Below are positions 12,476-25,350 of a stretch of 64,000 nucleotides of DNA, in pieces (positions within the stretch are counted from its first letter, which is position 1; every line of letters starts with the position of its first letter). Origin of the DNA: Onchidella celtica. Taxonomy: Eukaryota > Mollusca > Gastropoda > Systellommatophora > Onchidiidae. The translations under genes and the position numbers were made by a program. The notes beneath the pieces are model-generated. The model did no database searches. It worked only from the letters and a program-made list of their open reading frames with translations, and was not told the origin of the DNA. The stretch lies in contig OZ007583.1 of assembly GCA_963931925.1 (NCBI GenBank), positions 15,756,548-15,820,547 on the forward strand, given 5' to 3'.

Positions 12476-12592
12476 TGACATTGTGTAATTGTATGTGTAG
12501 GTGTCTGCGCTAGTGTGTGTGTAATTCGTCCAGGTATATCATGGTAAAATGGGTGTTTGTGTCAGCGAGGCGCAATTTGTAAAGAGAAATAA

Positions 12593-12640
12593 CTCTCTAT
12601 CTCTCTCTCTTCCCCTCCCCCCCCCCCCCCCCCCCCCCGT
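12593..12640. repeat. (CT)n plus a long poly(C) tract
   Basis: Short CT repeats run into an almost unbroken C tract of about 30 bases, which is prone to length error in sequencing. Confidence 0.9.
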
Positions 12641-12982
12641 TTCATATTAAGTGCGAAACTCACGAAGATGGAGTAGGCGCCTAGCTGTTTCTAAGGGAAA
12701 GAACCACGAGACATGTAATGGCGCTAGGTTTTTCTCAGTTGTCTCCCATGGAATTGTGACCGTGCAAACCCCAATTTGAGAAAATGATTTCTGCTCGGTG
12801 ATCCCGTCTGTTTTTAGTTCTTGAAATATCTGTTTATCGACCTGTCTATCCGGAAACGTTGAAATGTCCAGATTAATGTATCCCCCCTCCCCCTCCTCTC
12901 ACCATAACGTTAAGTGAAGTGAAGCATGACAGACATTATCGTTACAACCGCAGACAATGGTATAGGATTTTTCAGAAAAGCG

Positions 12983-13135
12983 TAAGGGCTATCCACAAAG
13001 TTTCCGCGCACGGATTTAGCATTTGAAAAAAAAAACAACAAATTCCAGTATTTTTCTTGAAGTTTCAGGCTTTGGAAGAAAAGCTTAAGGGCTATCCACA
13101 AAGTTCGTGCGCACGGTTTTGGCATTTTTTAACCT
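12983..13135 (+). repeat. Tandem pair of repeat family F termini
   Basis: Two copies of an AAGGGCTATCCACAAAGT(T) terminus followed by GCGCACGG occur about 103 bp apart (from 12983 and 13086). Ends of this GGGCYATCCAT/CACAAAGT type are widespread in invertebrate MITEs (established knowledge, from memory). C-rich DNA and a poly(C) tract follow to about 13230. Confidence 0.65.
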
Positions 13136-13335
13136 TCAAACCTACAGCCCCCTCCACCCACCTCCCCACCTCCCGCATACGCTTTTCACTCTTGGCTTTA
13201 GCCTTCCCCCCCCCCTCCTCTCCCCAGTTTACGCTTTTCATACGTTTGGCTTGAATTAAAAATGGCATAGGATGAACTACATGTAAGAGAAAAGGACGAA
13301 TCACTGTTCCCTAAGACTGCAATAATTCAGAAATA

Positions 13336-13560
13336 CGCAGAATCGATTTTTATATAATATATAAATATTCAACTACATCAAATGATCTTGACTGTAGACT
13401 CTTAAGTAAAAAAACAACAACAACAACAACAACCGAATAGCAAACTTTCAAAAGTTCATCGTCTCTAGATCAGTTGTGGTAAAATCATCAAACAGTTTTT
13501 TTCTGCTTCTCTTAAAAGTAGTCAAAACCGATTACTGTAGCTTTACGGAACGTTGACGAC
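13336..13560 (+). repeat. Dispersed repeat family E, copy 2
   Basis: Aligns with 12001-12215 (AAATGATCTTGACTGTAGACTC, CCGAATAGCAAACTTTCAAA and AACCGATTACTGTAG landmarks, in pieces) and, inverted, with 62300-62535. An inserted (CAA)n run lies at about 13412-13432. Confidence 0.7.
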
Positions 13561-13929
13561 AAGTTTGTGATGGAATAATTAAATAATCGAAGCAAAACAC
13601 GATTAAAATATCAGTATATCAAGGCTTTGCCATGTGCATTCCCCATTCTGTGCCTCGTGTAGCATACTTATTGCATGGTTTTAAGTTTCTGTCCTTGTGC
13701 TTCCTCGTTCCCTCCCATACAGGTTTGCTATGTGCTTGTGTATGTCTGGCTATGTCTTTGTGTGTGTCTAGATTGGTATTTCCGATATGGGTCAGTCCGT
13801 TTTTTGTTTTTGTTTTCATTTATTTGCTTTCCAGGTAGCTTATCACAATATCTATAATAGCTCACTTTCCCGGTAGGTCACGTTTGAACTATTCAGCCAT
13901 TTTACATGTTTTTTTTTATTCCACAAGCC

Positions 13930-14060
13930 TGTAAGGGGCCATCCATCAAGAACGCCCGCTTGGAGTTCGGGAGAAGGGGTGGGGGTTCACTCCAGCTTAT
14001 GAAAAGCCGTTGTGTGTGTGGGGTGTGGCGGGGGGGGGGGGTTGGCCCTGGGAGACACTA
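13930..14060 (+). repeat. Repeat family F terminus with a G-rich tail
   Basis: Starts AAGGGGCCATCCATCAAG and runs into G-rich DNA, GGGGTGGGGG and a G tract of about 12. Similar ends in opposite orientation lie at 15420-15510, so the two could be termini of one decayed element of about 1.6 kb. Confidence 0.5.
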
Positions 14061-15395
14061 CATTTCTTAATTGTGGTAATGAATTAATGCATTTCAGCTT
14101 TGGTGGGGAATTAAAACGTGGCTTCATTTACTTTTATTTTCACTAGAAAAGAAAAACCCCGGAATGTAGATTATATAAATATGAAACGTAGGTTATTATC
14201 TAATGAAACAGCCAAGTGGCCCATTCAGTATGTCATGAACGTTTTAGAACATCTAGGCCTTATCACGGACAATCAATAAAATGTTTCTAATGGCTCTGTA
14301 GTCGTACAAGGAGGGGGGGGGGTTGAGACCAAGTAATTATATCAAAAGCATACATAGAAATCTGGACAGAGGTGTCAGTAATCACCATAATCGAACGAAC
14401 GTACTTTATGGATGAGCGCCAACCCGCTGTGATGCTGCGGAGATTTCATATTGGCAGAAGCATGAGGGTGGGGTTGGAGGCAAGAGGCTTAGACTATGTT
14501 TTTATCAAAGTAGCCCAGATTACATCTCTTTTGTTGACTTTCTAAATGGATGTTTTACGATCGCTTTTCTTTGCCACAGCACTCTCTTGACCTACGCAGG
14601 TGTCTGCAGGTGTGCGGCGAGTGAATGTCATCAATTGTTGAATGCCAGTGTTATTTATGGACGCAAACGGGAAAAACAGATAAAAATAGTTATGTTGATC
14701 AAAAATGATCATAGAGTTCATGATTTCTCTTTGAATGAAATTCACCGTTAATGAGGAAATTGTCTTTGGGTACACTACACTTTGGGTAGTTGCCCAGAGG
14801 CCCCAAGGGTTAATTTTACATCGGTTTTTGAAACGGGAAAAGGCAGCCTATTGCTTTGCCCAGGAACCCGTAATGATTTTGAAACGGCGCTGCTTCAGGC
14901 CCTGTCTGTCGTCTTCATCACCGTGTCTCTCAAAAGACATCTGGCCCGACATCAGTTTACTGCGGAAGGAGGTAGTGGAAGTGAAATATAAGGAACGAGA
15001 TGCGAACAATAAAAGAAAGGAACATTGTTTATGAGGTTCAGAAATTAGCCACTGAAGCCACACATCTGAGTGAGTTTTGGCTGTCTAATCGTCCGTTTTG
15101 AGACAAACAAGAGATCCACCCATAATGTATGTACGCTCGATTTAAGCGGCATTTTGCCCCCAACCCATCCCTAGTATGCTTTTCGTACGCCTAGTTTTAA
15201 GTCTGTACCAGCGTACGGTCATTATATGTTGAATGTCCATTCTAAGAGTAAGAACCTGATCTTTTGAGGCTTTGAATGGCATTTTGCAGGGATTGTTACG
15301 CTAGAAACACTGTCTGTGTTATTTTTTACACAGTCCAACATCCTCTTTTGTTGAAAGAAAAAAAAAAAAAACACCAAAGAAAAATAAATAAACCG
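14061..15395. other. Unassigned DNA with G-runs
   Basis: No supported gene. A G tract lies near 14311-14322. Short open frames at 14735-15034 and 14782-14991 overlap each other in different frames and show no recognisable domain. An A-run sits at 15357-15371. Confidence 0.4.
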
Positions 15396-15512
15396 AATGT
15401 TTTACTCCATTGCCGTGCCTGGGGGTGTACGTAGGCTCCACAGAACCTGCCCCCCCCCCTCCCCGGCCACCCCCTTTTCCGAGTGTACGTACTTCATGGA
15501 TGGTCCCCCAAA
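15396..15512 (-). repeat. Repeat family F terminus, inverted
   Basis: C-rich DNA ends in GTACGTACTTCATGGATGGT. Its reverse complement, ACCATCCATGAAGTACGTAC, is the typical end of this family. Confidence 0.6.
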
Positions 15513-15789
15513 ATAGTCGTTGAAGACAGGTCTTTTGGGCACGGGTCCTTCAGTAATATAATATTATCCCGTATTTCAGAATGCATGTGTCCAAAGCCTG
15601 GTAATGTTTGCGGTAAGAAGAGAAGAGAAAGTTGAAATAAATAGAAGAAACAAAAATCAACTGATGAATAGATTACGGTTGTACGTGCTGAAACCAGGCA
15701 AACTAGACAAAAAACTAAGGCGAAGTGGGAAATGTGTGAGATATCTAGTTTTGATCGAAAGCTGTGTTTTATCAGTCTCGCATCAGTGA

Positions 15790-16020
15790 CTTGAGAGGGA
15801 GAGAGAAAGACAGAGAGAGAGAGAAAGACAAAGAGGCAAACTGAGAGAAAAAAAATAGCGAGAGTGAGAGAAACAGACACACAGAGGCAAACAGACAGAG
15901 AGACAGGGAGGAGAAGGAGAGAGACAACGGGAGAAGGAAAGAGAGACAAATAGAGAAAGGGGTAAATAAGGAGAGAAGGAAAGCGCAAAGGGGGGGGGGG
16001 CAGAGAGAGAGAGAGCGAAT
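15790..16020. repeat. Purine-rich (GA)n/(GACA)n satellite
   Basis: About 230 bp of GAGA, GACAGA and GGGG runs. The long minus-strand open frames here are artefacts of a repetitive tract with no stop codons and encode only Ser/Leu/Phe repeats. Confidence 0.9.
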
Positions 16021-17556
16021 GAATCTGGCATGCTTGCCACGATGTGAACAAAGTATTATCATTCCTATTTTACTGTGGCCTTAGCGGGAATACACGAATT
16101 TATACAAATCTGAACTTGACATAACATTCCCTGGATGTGAATGAACATTAAATTTTACCCTTACCTCTATCCTCTGGCCTACCACAGTAGAGCTGGCTGT
16201 ACAAGCTACAAGATTAGTCTACTAATCACTGGGCATACTGCTATTATATTTATAGGATGTAATGTTCAACATCGTTTTATAATGAGTTCAACTTTGATAT
16301 TCTATGCTCTGCACTGTCAAAAACTGAGGAGCACGCAATGATTCCAAATATCCATGTATTGCCCGGGAAATGCAGCCTGAGAAACCTACCCATGTTTTAT
16401 GGCTGGATTTTTAAAAATTTTTAATGTAGATGGCTGTAGTTCAACTTTTAAAGTGAAAATTATTTCTAAAGATTTTGCAGTACATAGGGACAAATTATAA
16501 TGAAATAATTCTCAAACATTTCCCCTGAGCCTGATATTTACCATGAAAGTTATTGCGTTGTCCTCAATTTTCATATCAGAACGGATTCTGTACTGTACAC
16601 GGTCTTTATTTTGTTTTACACAATTTCAGTGTTCAGTCAACTGTGTATGACATGATGGCATTCTGTAGTGAACTTTTCTCGTCGAGTGTTGAATTCAGAC
16701 TATGGATCCCACTAATTTCAAACCAGCCGCCGGCTAAATGTATCGGAGGTTGGCAACCAGAATGTTTTATGTCCAAAATAGTCAACTTGAGAATAACGAG
16801 TTTGAAGTTTGTAACTTCAATGAATATTCTTAATGATTGCAAAAACTTCAAAATGGTCACACGAATAGTTGCGAAATAAAGTCACACACCTTTTGTCTTG
16901 GATATCTACAGACATTTAGGAACGATAATGAAATTGGACAACACATTCTGGTTGATAAACCTCGGTGTAGAAATGAAGAAGTCTGGAAAAAAAAAAGAAA
17001 ACACTCGCAAACTCAGTCAGTGACTAAGCTGCACAACTTTTAATTTTTATCCGCCTCACAGCGGTCAAAACTGGCATGATCTGTGGATTTAGAGGTTCAT
17101 TTTGGATGTTTACTAGTGCATGCTGAGTCCCACAAACAAAAGAGAGGACTTTAAGCTTGGACAGTGTATTATTTGTACAGAACTGCTGGTAACAATAATT
17201 CCCCTCACACTGCAGGGGTTACCGTGTAGCAAGAGATCACTGGGGACAGCGTAGGATTAAGAGATCATCGGCTACTTTGTCATCAAAAGCCTTGCAGGAA
17301 CGCGACTGGACCATGTCATTAAATGTATTGTTGAATGCAGATCTCCGGTCAAAACTGGGGGTCACCTTATGGCAGCGGTTCTCAGATTCCGTGTCCAAGA
17401 CCCTCAGTAGGCTTTTGAAAAGAAAAAAAAACAACTTGTCAGAATGAACATGCTACTTATCGTCCGCATTTAATTTATTTTCATTGATGGTGTTTGCAAA
17501 GATAGTAATAAGTAGGAGGCCATAACACGTTAACCAATGCCAAGCTGATTTCAAAC
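16021..17556. other. Unassigned DNA
   Basis: No recognisable exon, RNA gene or repeat. The overlapping frames at 16553-16879 (+) and 16633-16860 (-) carry no known motif. Confidence 0.4.
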
Positions 17557-17895
17557 TAAAGCTGGGTCTTCATGTGTACGGAAATGGCAGCGGAAACGTC
17601 AACAACCCTGCAAGTAGTGAAATAGAAAGAATGTTCATGTTTACGGAAAAGCCATTTTCTTACACATGGAAACACTCTTTCCTTTTACTATTAATATTAA
17701 GCAAAGTCAAAATTGGGCAAAAAGAAAAAGTTGTATGTGGCGAAGCCCCGCGTGAGAAATAAAACCCAAACGATACAAAGCAAACTAAAGAGAAGACAGA
17801 AAATACATAAAATTGAAAATTGACTTTCCTTTTACTACTTGTACCAAATTTTTGACGTTTCCTTTGCCCTTTCCGTATACAAGAAAACCCAGCTA
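17557..17895. mobile_element. MITE family A, copy 1, with an insertion
   Basis: The ends read TAAAGCTGGGTCTTCATGTG and CCGTATACAAGAAAACCCAGCT, which are inverted repeats of each other. The same element occurs at 53680-53873 and 61042-61232 at about 190 bp. Here it is expanded by a 133-bp insertion (17691-17823) flanked by a 14-bp direct repeat. Confidence 0.7.
17691..17823. mobile_element. Nested insertion related to MITE family B
   Basis: A 133-bp insertion within MITE A. The repeat CTTTCCTTTTACTA is present just before (17677-17690) and at its end (17824-17837), as a target duplication would be. The insert carries the family B left half (GGCAAAAAGAAAAAGTTGTATG then GCGTGAGAAATAA, in pieces) but no matching right half. 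A 14-bp duplication is more typical of RNA-mediated (LINE-type) insertion than of a MITE. Confidence 0.5.
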
Positions 17896-19060
17896 GTCAT
17901 AATATGATCTGTCAGGTGATCTTATTTTCAGAAGAAGCTTTGTTCTCGCATTATTTACTTTTCTTGTTCAACACTATGCAACGCCATTGGAATGCAGCCG
18001 TCTTTGTGGTTTTGAATACACATTATGACGATAAAGGCGACCTAAATACGCTGGGTCTTCATGCCATGACAAGGTTAGGCTAGCACTGGGAGCCAAACTT
18101 AAAAAGAAAGCGCAAACCCCTGTCTTATCTGGCTGACTGCAGTCAGGGGAACTTATGTCAGCTTACCACCTGGCCCTCCAGAGGCGGCGTCTCTTCAATT
18201 CAATAGAGAAATCGGAGAAGAGATAACAGACAAAAGAATGCGGGGTTAGCAGTAGTCGACGAATTCTTCCCTACTCTAGAGTGGACGTCTGTGTAGCTGA
18301 TCTGTGTAAATCTGGGGATTTTTGTCTCAATGAGGCCAAAATTTGTGACTTGCAGAGAGTTTCAGTTTAATGTCACTTTCCACACATAACTCACAGAGAG
18401 GGGACATGAAACTCTTAATGTTTTCGAACAGTACAACTACCTTCTTATCCAGGACTTACATTATCTCAAGCGTTACTGTGTCAGTCTATAGCATAGCTAA
18501 ACGTTTCCCATTGGAATATGGACTGTGCCAGGACGTTACAAAACATGATAACCTTACACCTTATGCTGTTTGTGAAATAATTTATGGATGGTGATTTGGA
18601 CTTAAATAAACGTACTGTTTACTGGGTAGTACTGACACATTGATATATTGACTAATTTCCCCATGTTTCGATCCAATGTCCATCTGCATGTTTGACCAGC
18701 TGATGACCAAAGAACAAAAACTACGTGGTCGTTCGTTCGAGCCCGCCTTCGTATCATTACTGGTAATTAATTACACTTCACCGAGTCGTTCTTGGGAAGG
18801 CATCACTTAATCTCTTGGATACCCCGAAGTTTAAGAGTTTGAGTGTAAACAGAGAGATGGGGATGATAATGGCCAGGGGCTAGAGACTATCACGAGGGTA
18901 GACAGAGATGACTGGGTGGTTAGTTCAGACTGAAGAGGAACAGGTGGTCAATTCAGACTGAAGAGGAATAAATACATGTAGCAGTACATTCCTCCCTCAT
19001 CCTCCCTCTTCCTCGCTTCCTCCCTCCCAGACAGAAGCTAAAACGCTTTTTATGTGTGAA
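17896..19060. other. Unassigned DNA with a short tandem duplication
   Basis: No supported gene. A 28-bp direct duplication around TTCAGACTGAAGAGGAA lies at about 18918-18970. A weak tRNA B-box-like string at 18727-18745 is not backed by a cloverleaf. Confidence 0.4.
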
Positions 19061-19090
19061 TGTATGTGTGTGTGTGCGTGCATATGAGTA

Positions 19091-19205
19091 AGCATGTGTA
19101 CACATGTGCATGTGAGAGAACACGTGTACACATGTGCGTGTGAGGGAGCATGTGTACACATGTGCGTGTGAGGGAGCATGTGTACACATGTGCTTGTGAG
19201 GGAGC
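19091..19205. repeat. 28-bp minisatellite with a palindromic core
   Basis: About four tandem units of 28 bp. Three of the four contain the perfect 14-bp palindrome CATGTGTACACATG, followed by GTG and GAGGGA-type bases; one unit carries CACGTGTACACATG instead. Alternating purine-pyrimidine DNA surrounds the array. Confidence 0.9.
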
Positions 19206-20001
19206 ATAATATCATGTACACACGTCTTGTTATAAAAAAGAATGTTGTTATAAGTACGTACGTCCCCCAAGTTATTTGCGCTGGGGATGCATACTTTAAA
19301 GTCTTTTGTGACTCCAGAGAGAGAGCTCCTCCCGAAAAGCTCCTTGACAACAGCCCTAATAAAGTATGATTAATTATTCTTTCAGGTGTTCTTTTTGTTT
19401 TCCTCTTGTTTTTTGGTTGAAAGAGTAGGGTCCATGGTTAGGGATTCGGCAAGAGTTAGGGTTGAAGATAAGGACCGGGTTAAGGATAGTACTGACAGGT
19501 TCGTGCCCCCTTTGCAAAACGCTTGGGGTGTGTACGTACTTATAACTACAGCCTATGAAAAAAGAGCGCACACACCAAAAACAAAATTCTACACAAGACG
19601 TAAAAAAACTAAATCCTCAGTGCACCCGAGTTTTTCCTGCCTTCAATTTCCATTCTGTGATGTCCAAAGGAAACTTAAAAATTTGACGTGCGAAATTATA
19701 ACCCAGAGATAGAAAGGTAGAGCATATTATTATTTCATTGTTTACAGCGTGGTTGCAAAATGATTTGGACATAGATAGGCGGATACAATCTTTTTCCGTA
19801 CTACCATGGCAGGATTATCGAAAATACTGGCTGTTCTGTACAAGAAAATAACAAGGCATGTACGTGTATCCTTACTTTTTCTTACTCCTTTTGTAAACGA
19901 CCCTTGCCGCGCCCCCATCCCAGTTCGCGCACATTTGTTTTTCGTCCGTTCCTTTTTCATTCACATTACATACATATACACTCTATGTAAGCCCTAGTCC
20001 T

Positions 20002-20099
<98 letters not shown>

Positions 20100-20180
20100 G
20101 TCTGTCTGTCTGTCTATCCGCCTGTCTCTATCTGTCTGTCCCCCTCTATCTGTCTGTCTGCACCTCTCTATCTGTCTGTC
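20002..20180. repeat. (TATC)n and (TGTC)n microsatellite
   Basis: About 24 TATC units (20002-20099) followed by TGTC-rich imperfect repeats to about 20180. Confidence 0.95.
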
Positions 20181-23100
20181 TCCCTGTAAGTCTGTTTGAC
20201 GTTACACACCTCGTCAGTCTTATTGATTCATCTTGTCTGTGCCTGTACTTTCTCCTTAGATCACTATGACTGCAAAGTGACACTGATAACAAGTTCACAC
20301 GAAACTGAAACCACAAACATTCAGAATCACACCCGACACTACTTTACTTTTATTCTTGTAACCTGTGAACCCTTCCGGTCTCACTGGTAGCAATGCGCCT
20401 TTGACTCGACCGCTTGTCTTTCTTCCCCCGGTCACAGTGCGGGACAACGGCATGCACGGGGTAATGTCTTATTTTGTCAACGGCTTGGGGGAGATCTACA
20501 GAGAAGATCTGCGGGGCAGATCTACCGCCGGGCGCTACTTTCTGTTGTTTTTTTATCCGACAAAATTGTCCTCTTTGCCTTGTCTGCGGTGAGGTGTCAA
20601 ATGCGAGTCACCGCTGGGTGGACCTAAGTGACAATCCACGCTGCAGCCAATTTCTATAGTGTGCCTTTAACACAAGCCCTGGGGTTTTCTTTATTGTGAG
20701 ATGTATCCATGGTGAAATTCATTTTGTTGATGATTTCATCCGTTTAATTTTGGTCATAAATTGGCTTGGTAGTCAAATCTTGATTCAGCTGTATGGATTA
20801 TTGGCTGTTTTACACAATGAGATGTGTCAAAGAACGGCCGGTTGATCGTGGGTGTAATTCCACCTTCATTATCACGAGTTCTGGAATAAGTATTCCGAAA
20901 TACATCTTGTGTGGACGTTTGCATATTGTGGTGTATTTCTGAGATGGCATGAGTTGAAGCCGAGTTTGAATTCGCCATAAAAGAATCTTGTCTTTTGAGC
21001 CAGATAGCATTTTTAATGATGTGCTTTTACCTGTGTTGGAATTTTGTAATGAATCAATCGTGTTCTTCGTATGGACAAAGGTGTGCGTTCAGGCAACATT
21101 CTGGCACATTTCACGCGCAATGACGAGGCAGGTAGATCATACAAATGGCTATAAGGCCTAAGGCTTCATGATTCCTTAGCGTTAGTGAAAGATTTCATGG
21201 AATGACCCAGTACACATCATAGCCAGTCAACTGTTTTTTATTGTATTTTGCGGGCGGGCAGTAAATTTTGTAGTGACTTGGGATCAAGCCAGACAAGCGG
21301 AATGAAAGAATTCCGTAAGAGAAGTGTTTTACCTGTTCCGAGGCTAGGGAGTAAGAGGATTATATTGTCTAATATTTTCACAGCTGACACTGTCAGTGTC
21401 TTAAGTTCTTTACTGTGATGGTATGTCGAGTACGGTTTGTTTACATGGTTCGTTAATGTACAGGTGTGGAGAACGGAGGCACAAGGTATTTGTCAAATGT
21501 GGTAGTAGGAATTAAAAAGTAAAAGGCTCGACGTATTTCATGAACTGCATGATTTACGACCTCAGTAATGTATGGATTAGAAAGATAACATGCCTAGTTT
21601 GGTGTGCATTTATGAAATAGTGTGCTGGCAAAACTAATGAAATGGAATGAATGTGATCATCAAACTTCACTGAAGGGAATAAGTTACCACAATACCGGTA
21701 TTTAAGTTAGCACAATGTCATTTAGATTCACCAATATACCGATGATGTCAGCGAGGTTTAAAATAACAATGACTCAAAGTATACAGACTGGCTAAATGTA
21801 GGGGCTTTATGCTGATGAACGATCATAATAGAATGTTACTTCCTTTTCCTTATTTGCGTGGGATGTCTTGTGATATCACATTTGATTGCGACAGTTTTAT
21901 AAATAACAAACAATGCCACTCCTAAGATTTTTATCTGTTCTTACGTATTATTCTATGCCCATGGCTTATTTGTCTTTTTCTGGCGCTATTTTAGGAGGCA
22001 GGCAAATTCCACTTAATATACTTGATCAAATTTTCCCGTGATGATTTGGAGAAATGTGTTTAAATAGTGTGGTGGTTTCAGTGGCTAGTTAGTATGGTTC
22101 CTGTTCTTACGTTCTACATGTAAACTGGCATCACAATTCTTCAGTGTAAGATCAGCCAGCACAAAGTAACACAACCTGAAAGGGTAACACAGGTATGAGC
22201 AGCACTGTCAACATTCCTGATGGACAACCTGTACGGTGGTCAGGTGTTTTTAATGACCAACCAATTTTTACCAAATCCCATTATGAAGTCTTTACTATGC
22301 TCCCTTTTTTGTTAAGTGTAGTGGTACAAGGGATACTGAAACTTCTGGGTTATTCACAGACTCAGTGCTAGATTTCGTGTTTGAAGAGATACTTATTCAA
22401 AATTTAAAAGCGTTTCTAATTCTGTTCTGTCACTTATAAATTTACAGCACAGCGATGCAGTGTAAGCATTCTGTCTCATTATCGCCCAGAATTTATCGTC
22501 CAAGGAACTTTGAAAAGGGTTAATGGGTTACTGATACCGCTCTTGTCTAGATTAGTGCTATCAGTAGGGTGTTTATAAGTACCCAAACATCGTGGAATCA
22601 TTTCAACACGTGCAGTGTCATTTTTGATGTGGTTGCAGCCCAGTACAAGTTGCACAAATTTGTTCCACTTGGTAACTCTTGCATAACCTCCCGGGAGAGC
22701 CTTGGTACACCATGCAGGCAAACAGCAACCTTGTCAACAAGATAACACGTGAATGTATGATGTACTGACATTATCTCGGGCCACAGAATCTGGGGCGAAG
22801 TATTTTTACTGGGCAGAATCAGGAACATAAGGGATTATGTGCAGATTTAGTCTGGCACTTATTGCGAGACAAAGCTGTTGGTGACTATAGGTCCAGGTTT
22901 TAATCGGAAAGCAGGAAAATGAACGCTCCAGAATACCTTAAATAGGCCTGTAGTTATATTACAAATATCAGGATTGTATTTCAGCTTCCTGAAGAAGTTT
23001 TTAATTTGTCATTATTTCCGGGTTTCGAATACAATACTGACGGTAAAATTATTTAATTATGCTGGCCACAGAACTGAATATTGCATTAGTTTCAGTGTGA

Positions 23101-25098
23101 TTTGTGTCGGCGTTTTATTACTTACGGTCGTGCAAAAAACAACAACAACAACGACAAAGAAATGTTTCATAAATAAACAAGTATTTGTATAAGAGCTGTT
23201 TGGAGCCACCATTTAAGCAGTGTAAAAGCGTTATTGACCAAAACAGTTCGTACCATAACTAAAACTAAACAGTCTGTCTCAAACTATTAATTCAATGTAT
23301 CCAATAACACATTCTGTAACCCAAGCAGTCTGCACCCACGACCTCGTATCGCACTGTCCTATGTACAAAATAAATATTTATTCATGATTAAGTTTTTTAA
23401 ACCTTAGGTTTCATGTTGTATTTTTTGTTTCCTATTTTTGCTTTTCCATTATCAATAATCATGACCTTGTTATTGCTAATTTGTTATTCTCAGCAGAGTA
23501 AACCCGAACTATATGGAGTTTGACATAAGCCTGAGTTCTATAGACCTTTTAGTTGAAACATCATCTTAGAAACCGTTAATTGACATATTACTAAAAGAAA
23601 CGAAGCTGTACAGGAACAGTCAAGCCCTCATATTTTGCTTCTAATACACACTAGACTAGTTGGCCCGCTGACTCGGGGAATACACAGATGTGACTTTAAG
23701 GTTGCGTTTCGATCACCAATGTGCAAATGGAGGCGGAGAGGGAGATTCCCTATAATACTTTTTAAGTCTACTGGAAGAAAATGCGTCAAATTTTCCGGCT
23801 CAAAATGCTGGAACACTTTCTACTGTTCAACTAAGTTGTGGCTCAAAATCAACAAAAGTATTAAACGTATAGCGAACTTTACCACCTTTTAAATATACCC
23901 ACGCACACCTGTACGTCTACCTATGTGTAATATGATATTTTGTAGAATTTAAGGCTCAGTGGTTAAAAAGCCTTGCATGATTACATTGGAGGCCTTACTG
24001 ACTTTATTATAATATATGATTCTTTAAACTCTGTTTTAGTGCATGCATTGTTATAGAAATCATTTAATTTTGAACTGCATCTCGATCTGTTTTGCATGTA
24101 AAGGGGCTGTAATTTCGGCTATAATTCCTTGTGTTGTGTATTCAGCAGTAGGCCTAGGAACTTTGTCTGTAAAGCCATAAAGGTTTTCAGTTTGTTTTTA
24201 AACTCCGTGGGAGGGCAAGCTTGAATGACGATGTATTATGATCCCGGAAACGAGTCGTGGGACAAATATAAATAATAATGTGAATGCATTGAACGTTTTG
24301 AAAATGTATCAAAGAAAATTAATGAAGCTTTTTTGTTACAATTGAACCCGTTTATTCCGCAGCTGAATAGGGAAAAGATATGATAAAAAGTATGATCTAC
24401 AGAGAAACGAGACTATTTATTTCTTCAGACAGAATAACTCAGTACAAAGTATGCATGATACACACGTTGGGAGGATGAGGAAGCTGGAAAAGAAAGTTAA
24501 GAGGAAAAATGGAAATAATATTAAACTTCTATATTATGTATGTGTGTATGTATATAGATGTATAACGTTCGTGCGTGTGAATATTTTTCTCGGTGTCATT
24601 TCTTTCATACATGAGCAGTTTATTTATGGTACAAAATGCTTGGTGGGATAACGTTTTTATCAACTTTTGAGAGAATCCACCATTACTGTCATCTGTATAG
24701 GTTTTCTGATGATTAAATAATGGTACCGGGTGTCTGTCTCGTGGAATATAGGTCATGCTAGAAGGTTAAATTCAGATGTTTATGATTATTTCTCCCTAGA
24801 CATAGATTTCGAAAAGATCGCCAGAGTTTTCATCGTTTATTTTTGGTTGGGTTTTACTTTTCTTTCTTTCGTTAATCCGGCACCTCAGAAGGCCCATGAA
24901 TTTGGATTAGAGACCAACATGTTAAGGATGAGAGAATCATTTCTCGTACATGTATTATATATGTATTTGTGATAATATTAGGTGATCTCAAAGGGTGCAT
25001 GCTTGGGTGTTTATAAGATTATACGTGTGCATGAGTGAGTGAGTGAGTGAGAGGGACTGGAGAGAGAGAGAGAGAGGATGGGGTGGGTGGGGGGGGGG
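20181..25098. other. Long repeat-poor non-coding stretch
   Basis: I see no supported exon, RNA gene or element in nearly 5 kb. Small features are (CAA)n near 23137-23155, and (TGAG)n/(GA)n with G tracts at 25033-25100. It may be intron of the large upstream gene or intergenic. Confidence 0.4.
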
Positions 25099-25350
25099 CG
25101 TTAGTTGTTTCTTGTTCTGTCTCCATTTTTTGAAAAAACTGGAGATCTTTCAGTATGTAGAAGAGGTATAGCAAATGCACAGTTTCATTACTTGTTTAAA
25201 TACGCTGCGGCTATTATCAAGCCATTTCACAGTTCCGATTTATTCTGACTCATAACCAAAATTATCATAATACTTAGGCCGCTGACGGCCAACGCCGAAT
25301 TTCTAAGTTGTGCAAAACGTGGAGTTGGAACAAACATGAACTAAGGTCGC
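25099..25350 (+). mobile_element. MITE family C, copy 1
   Basis: Aligns end to end with 61752-61998 and, inverted, with 63531-63794. Left-end landmarks are TTGTTCTGTCTCCATTTTT, AACTGGAGATCTTT and AGAAGAGGTATA. The right end, GGAGTTGGAACAAACATGAA then CTAAGGTCGC, is inverted relative to the left end. About 250 bp, no coding. Confidence 0.75.

Noticed and set aside
15494-16062. Long minus-strand frames rich in Ser/Leu/Phe
   Set aside because: Produced by the (GA)n/(GACA)n satellite, where stop codons are rare in several frames at once.
18715-18760. tRNA-like B box (CGTTCGAGCCC)
   Set aside because: No A box or cloverleaf could be built around it.
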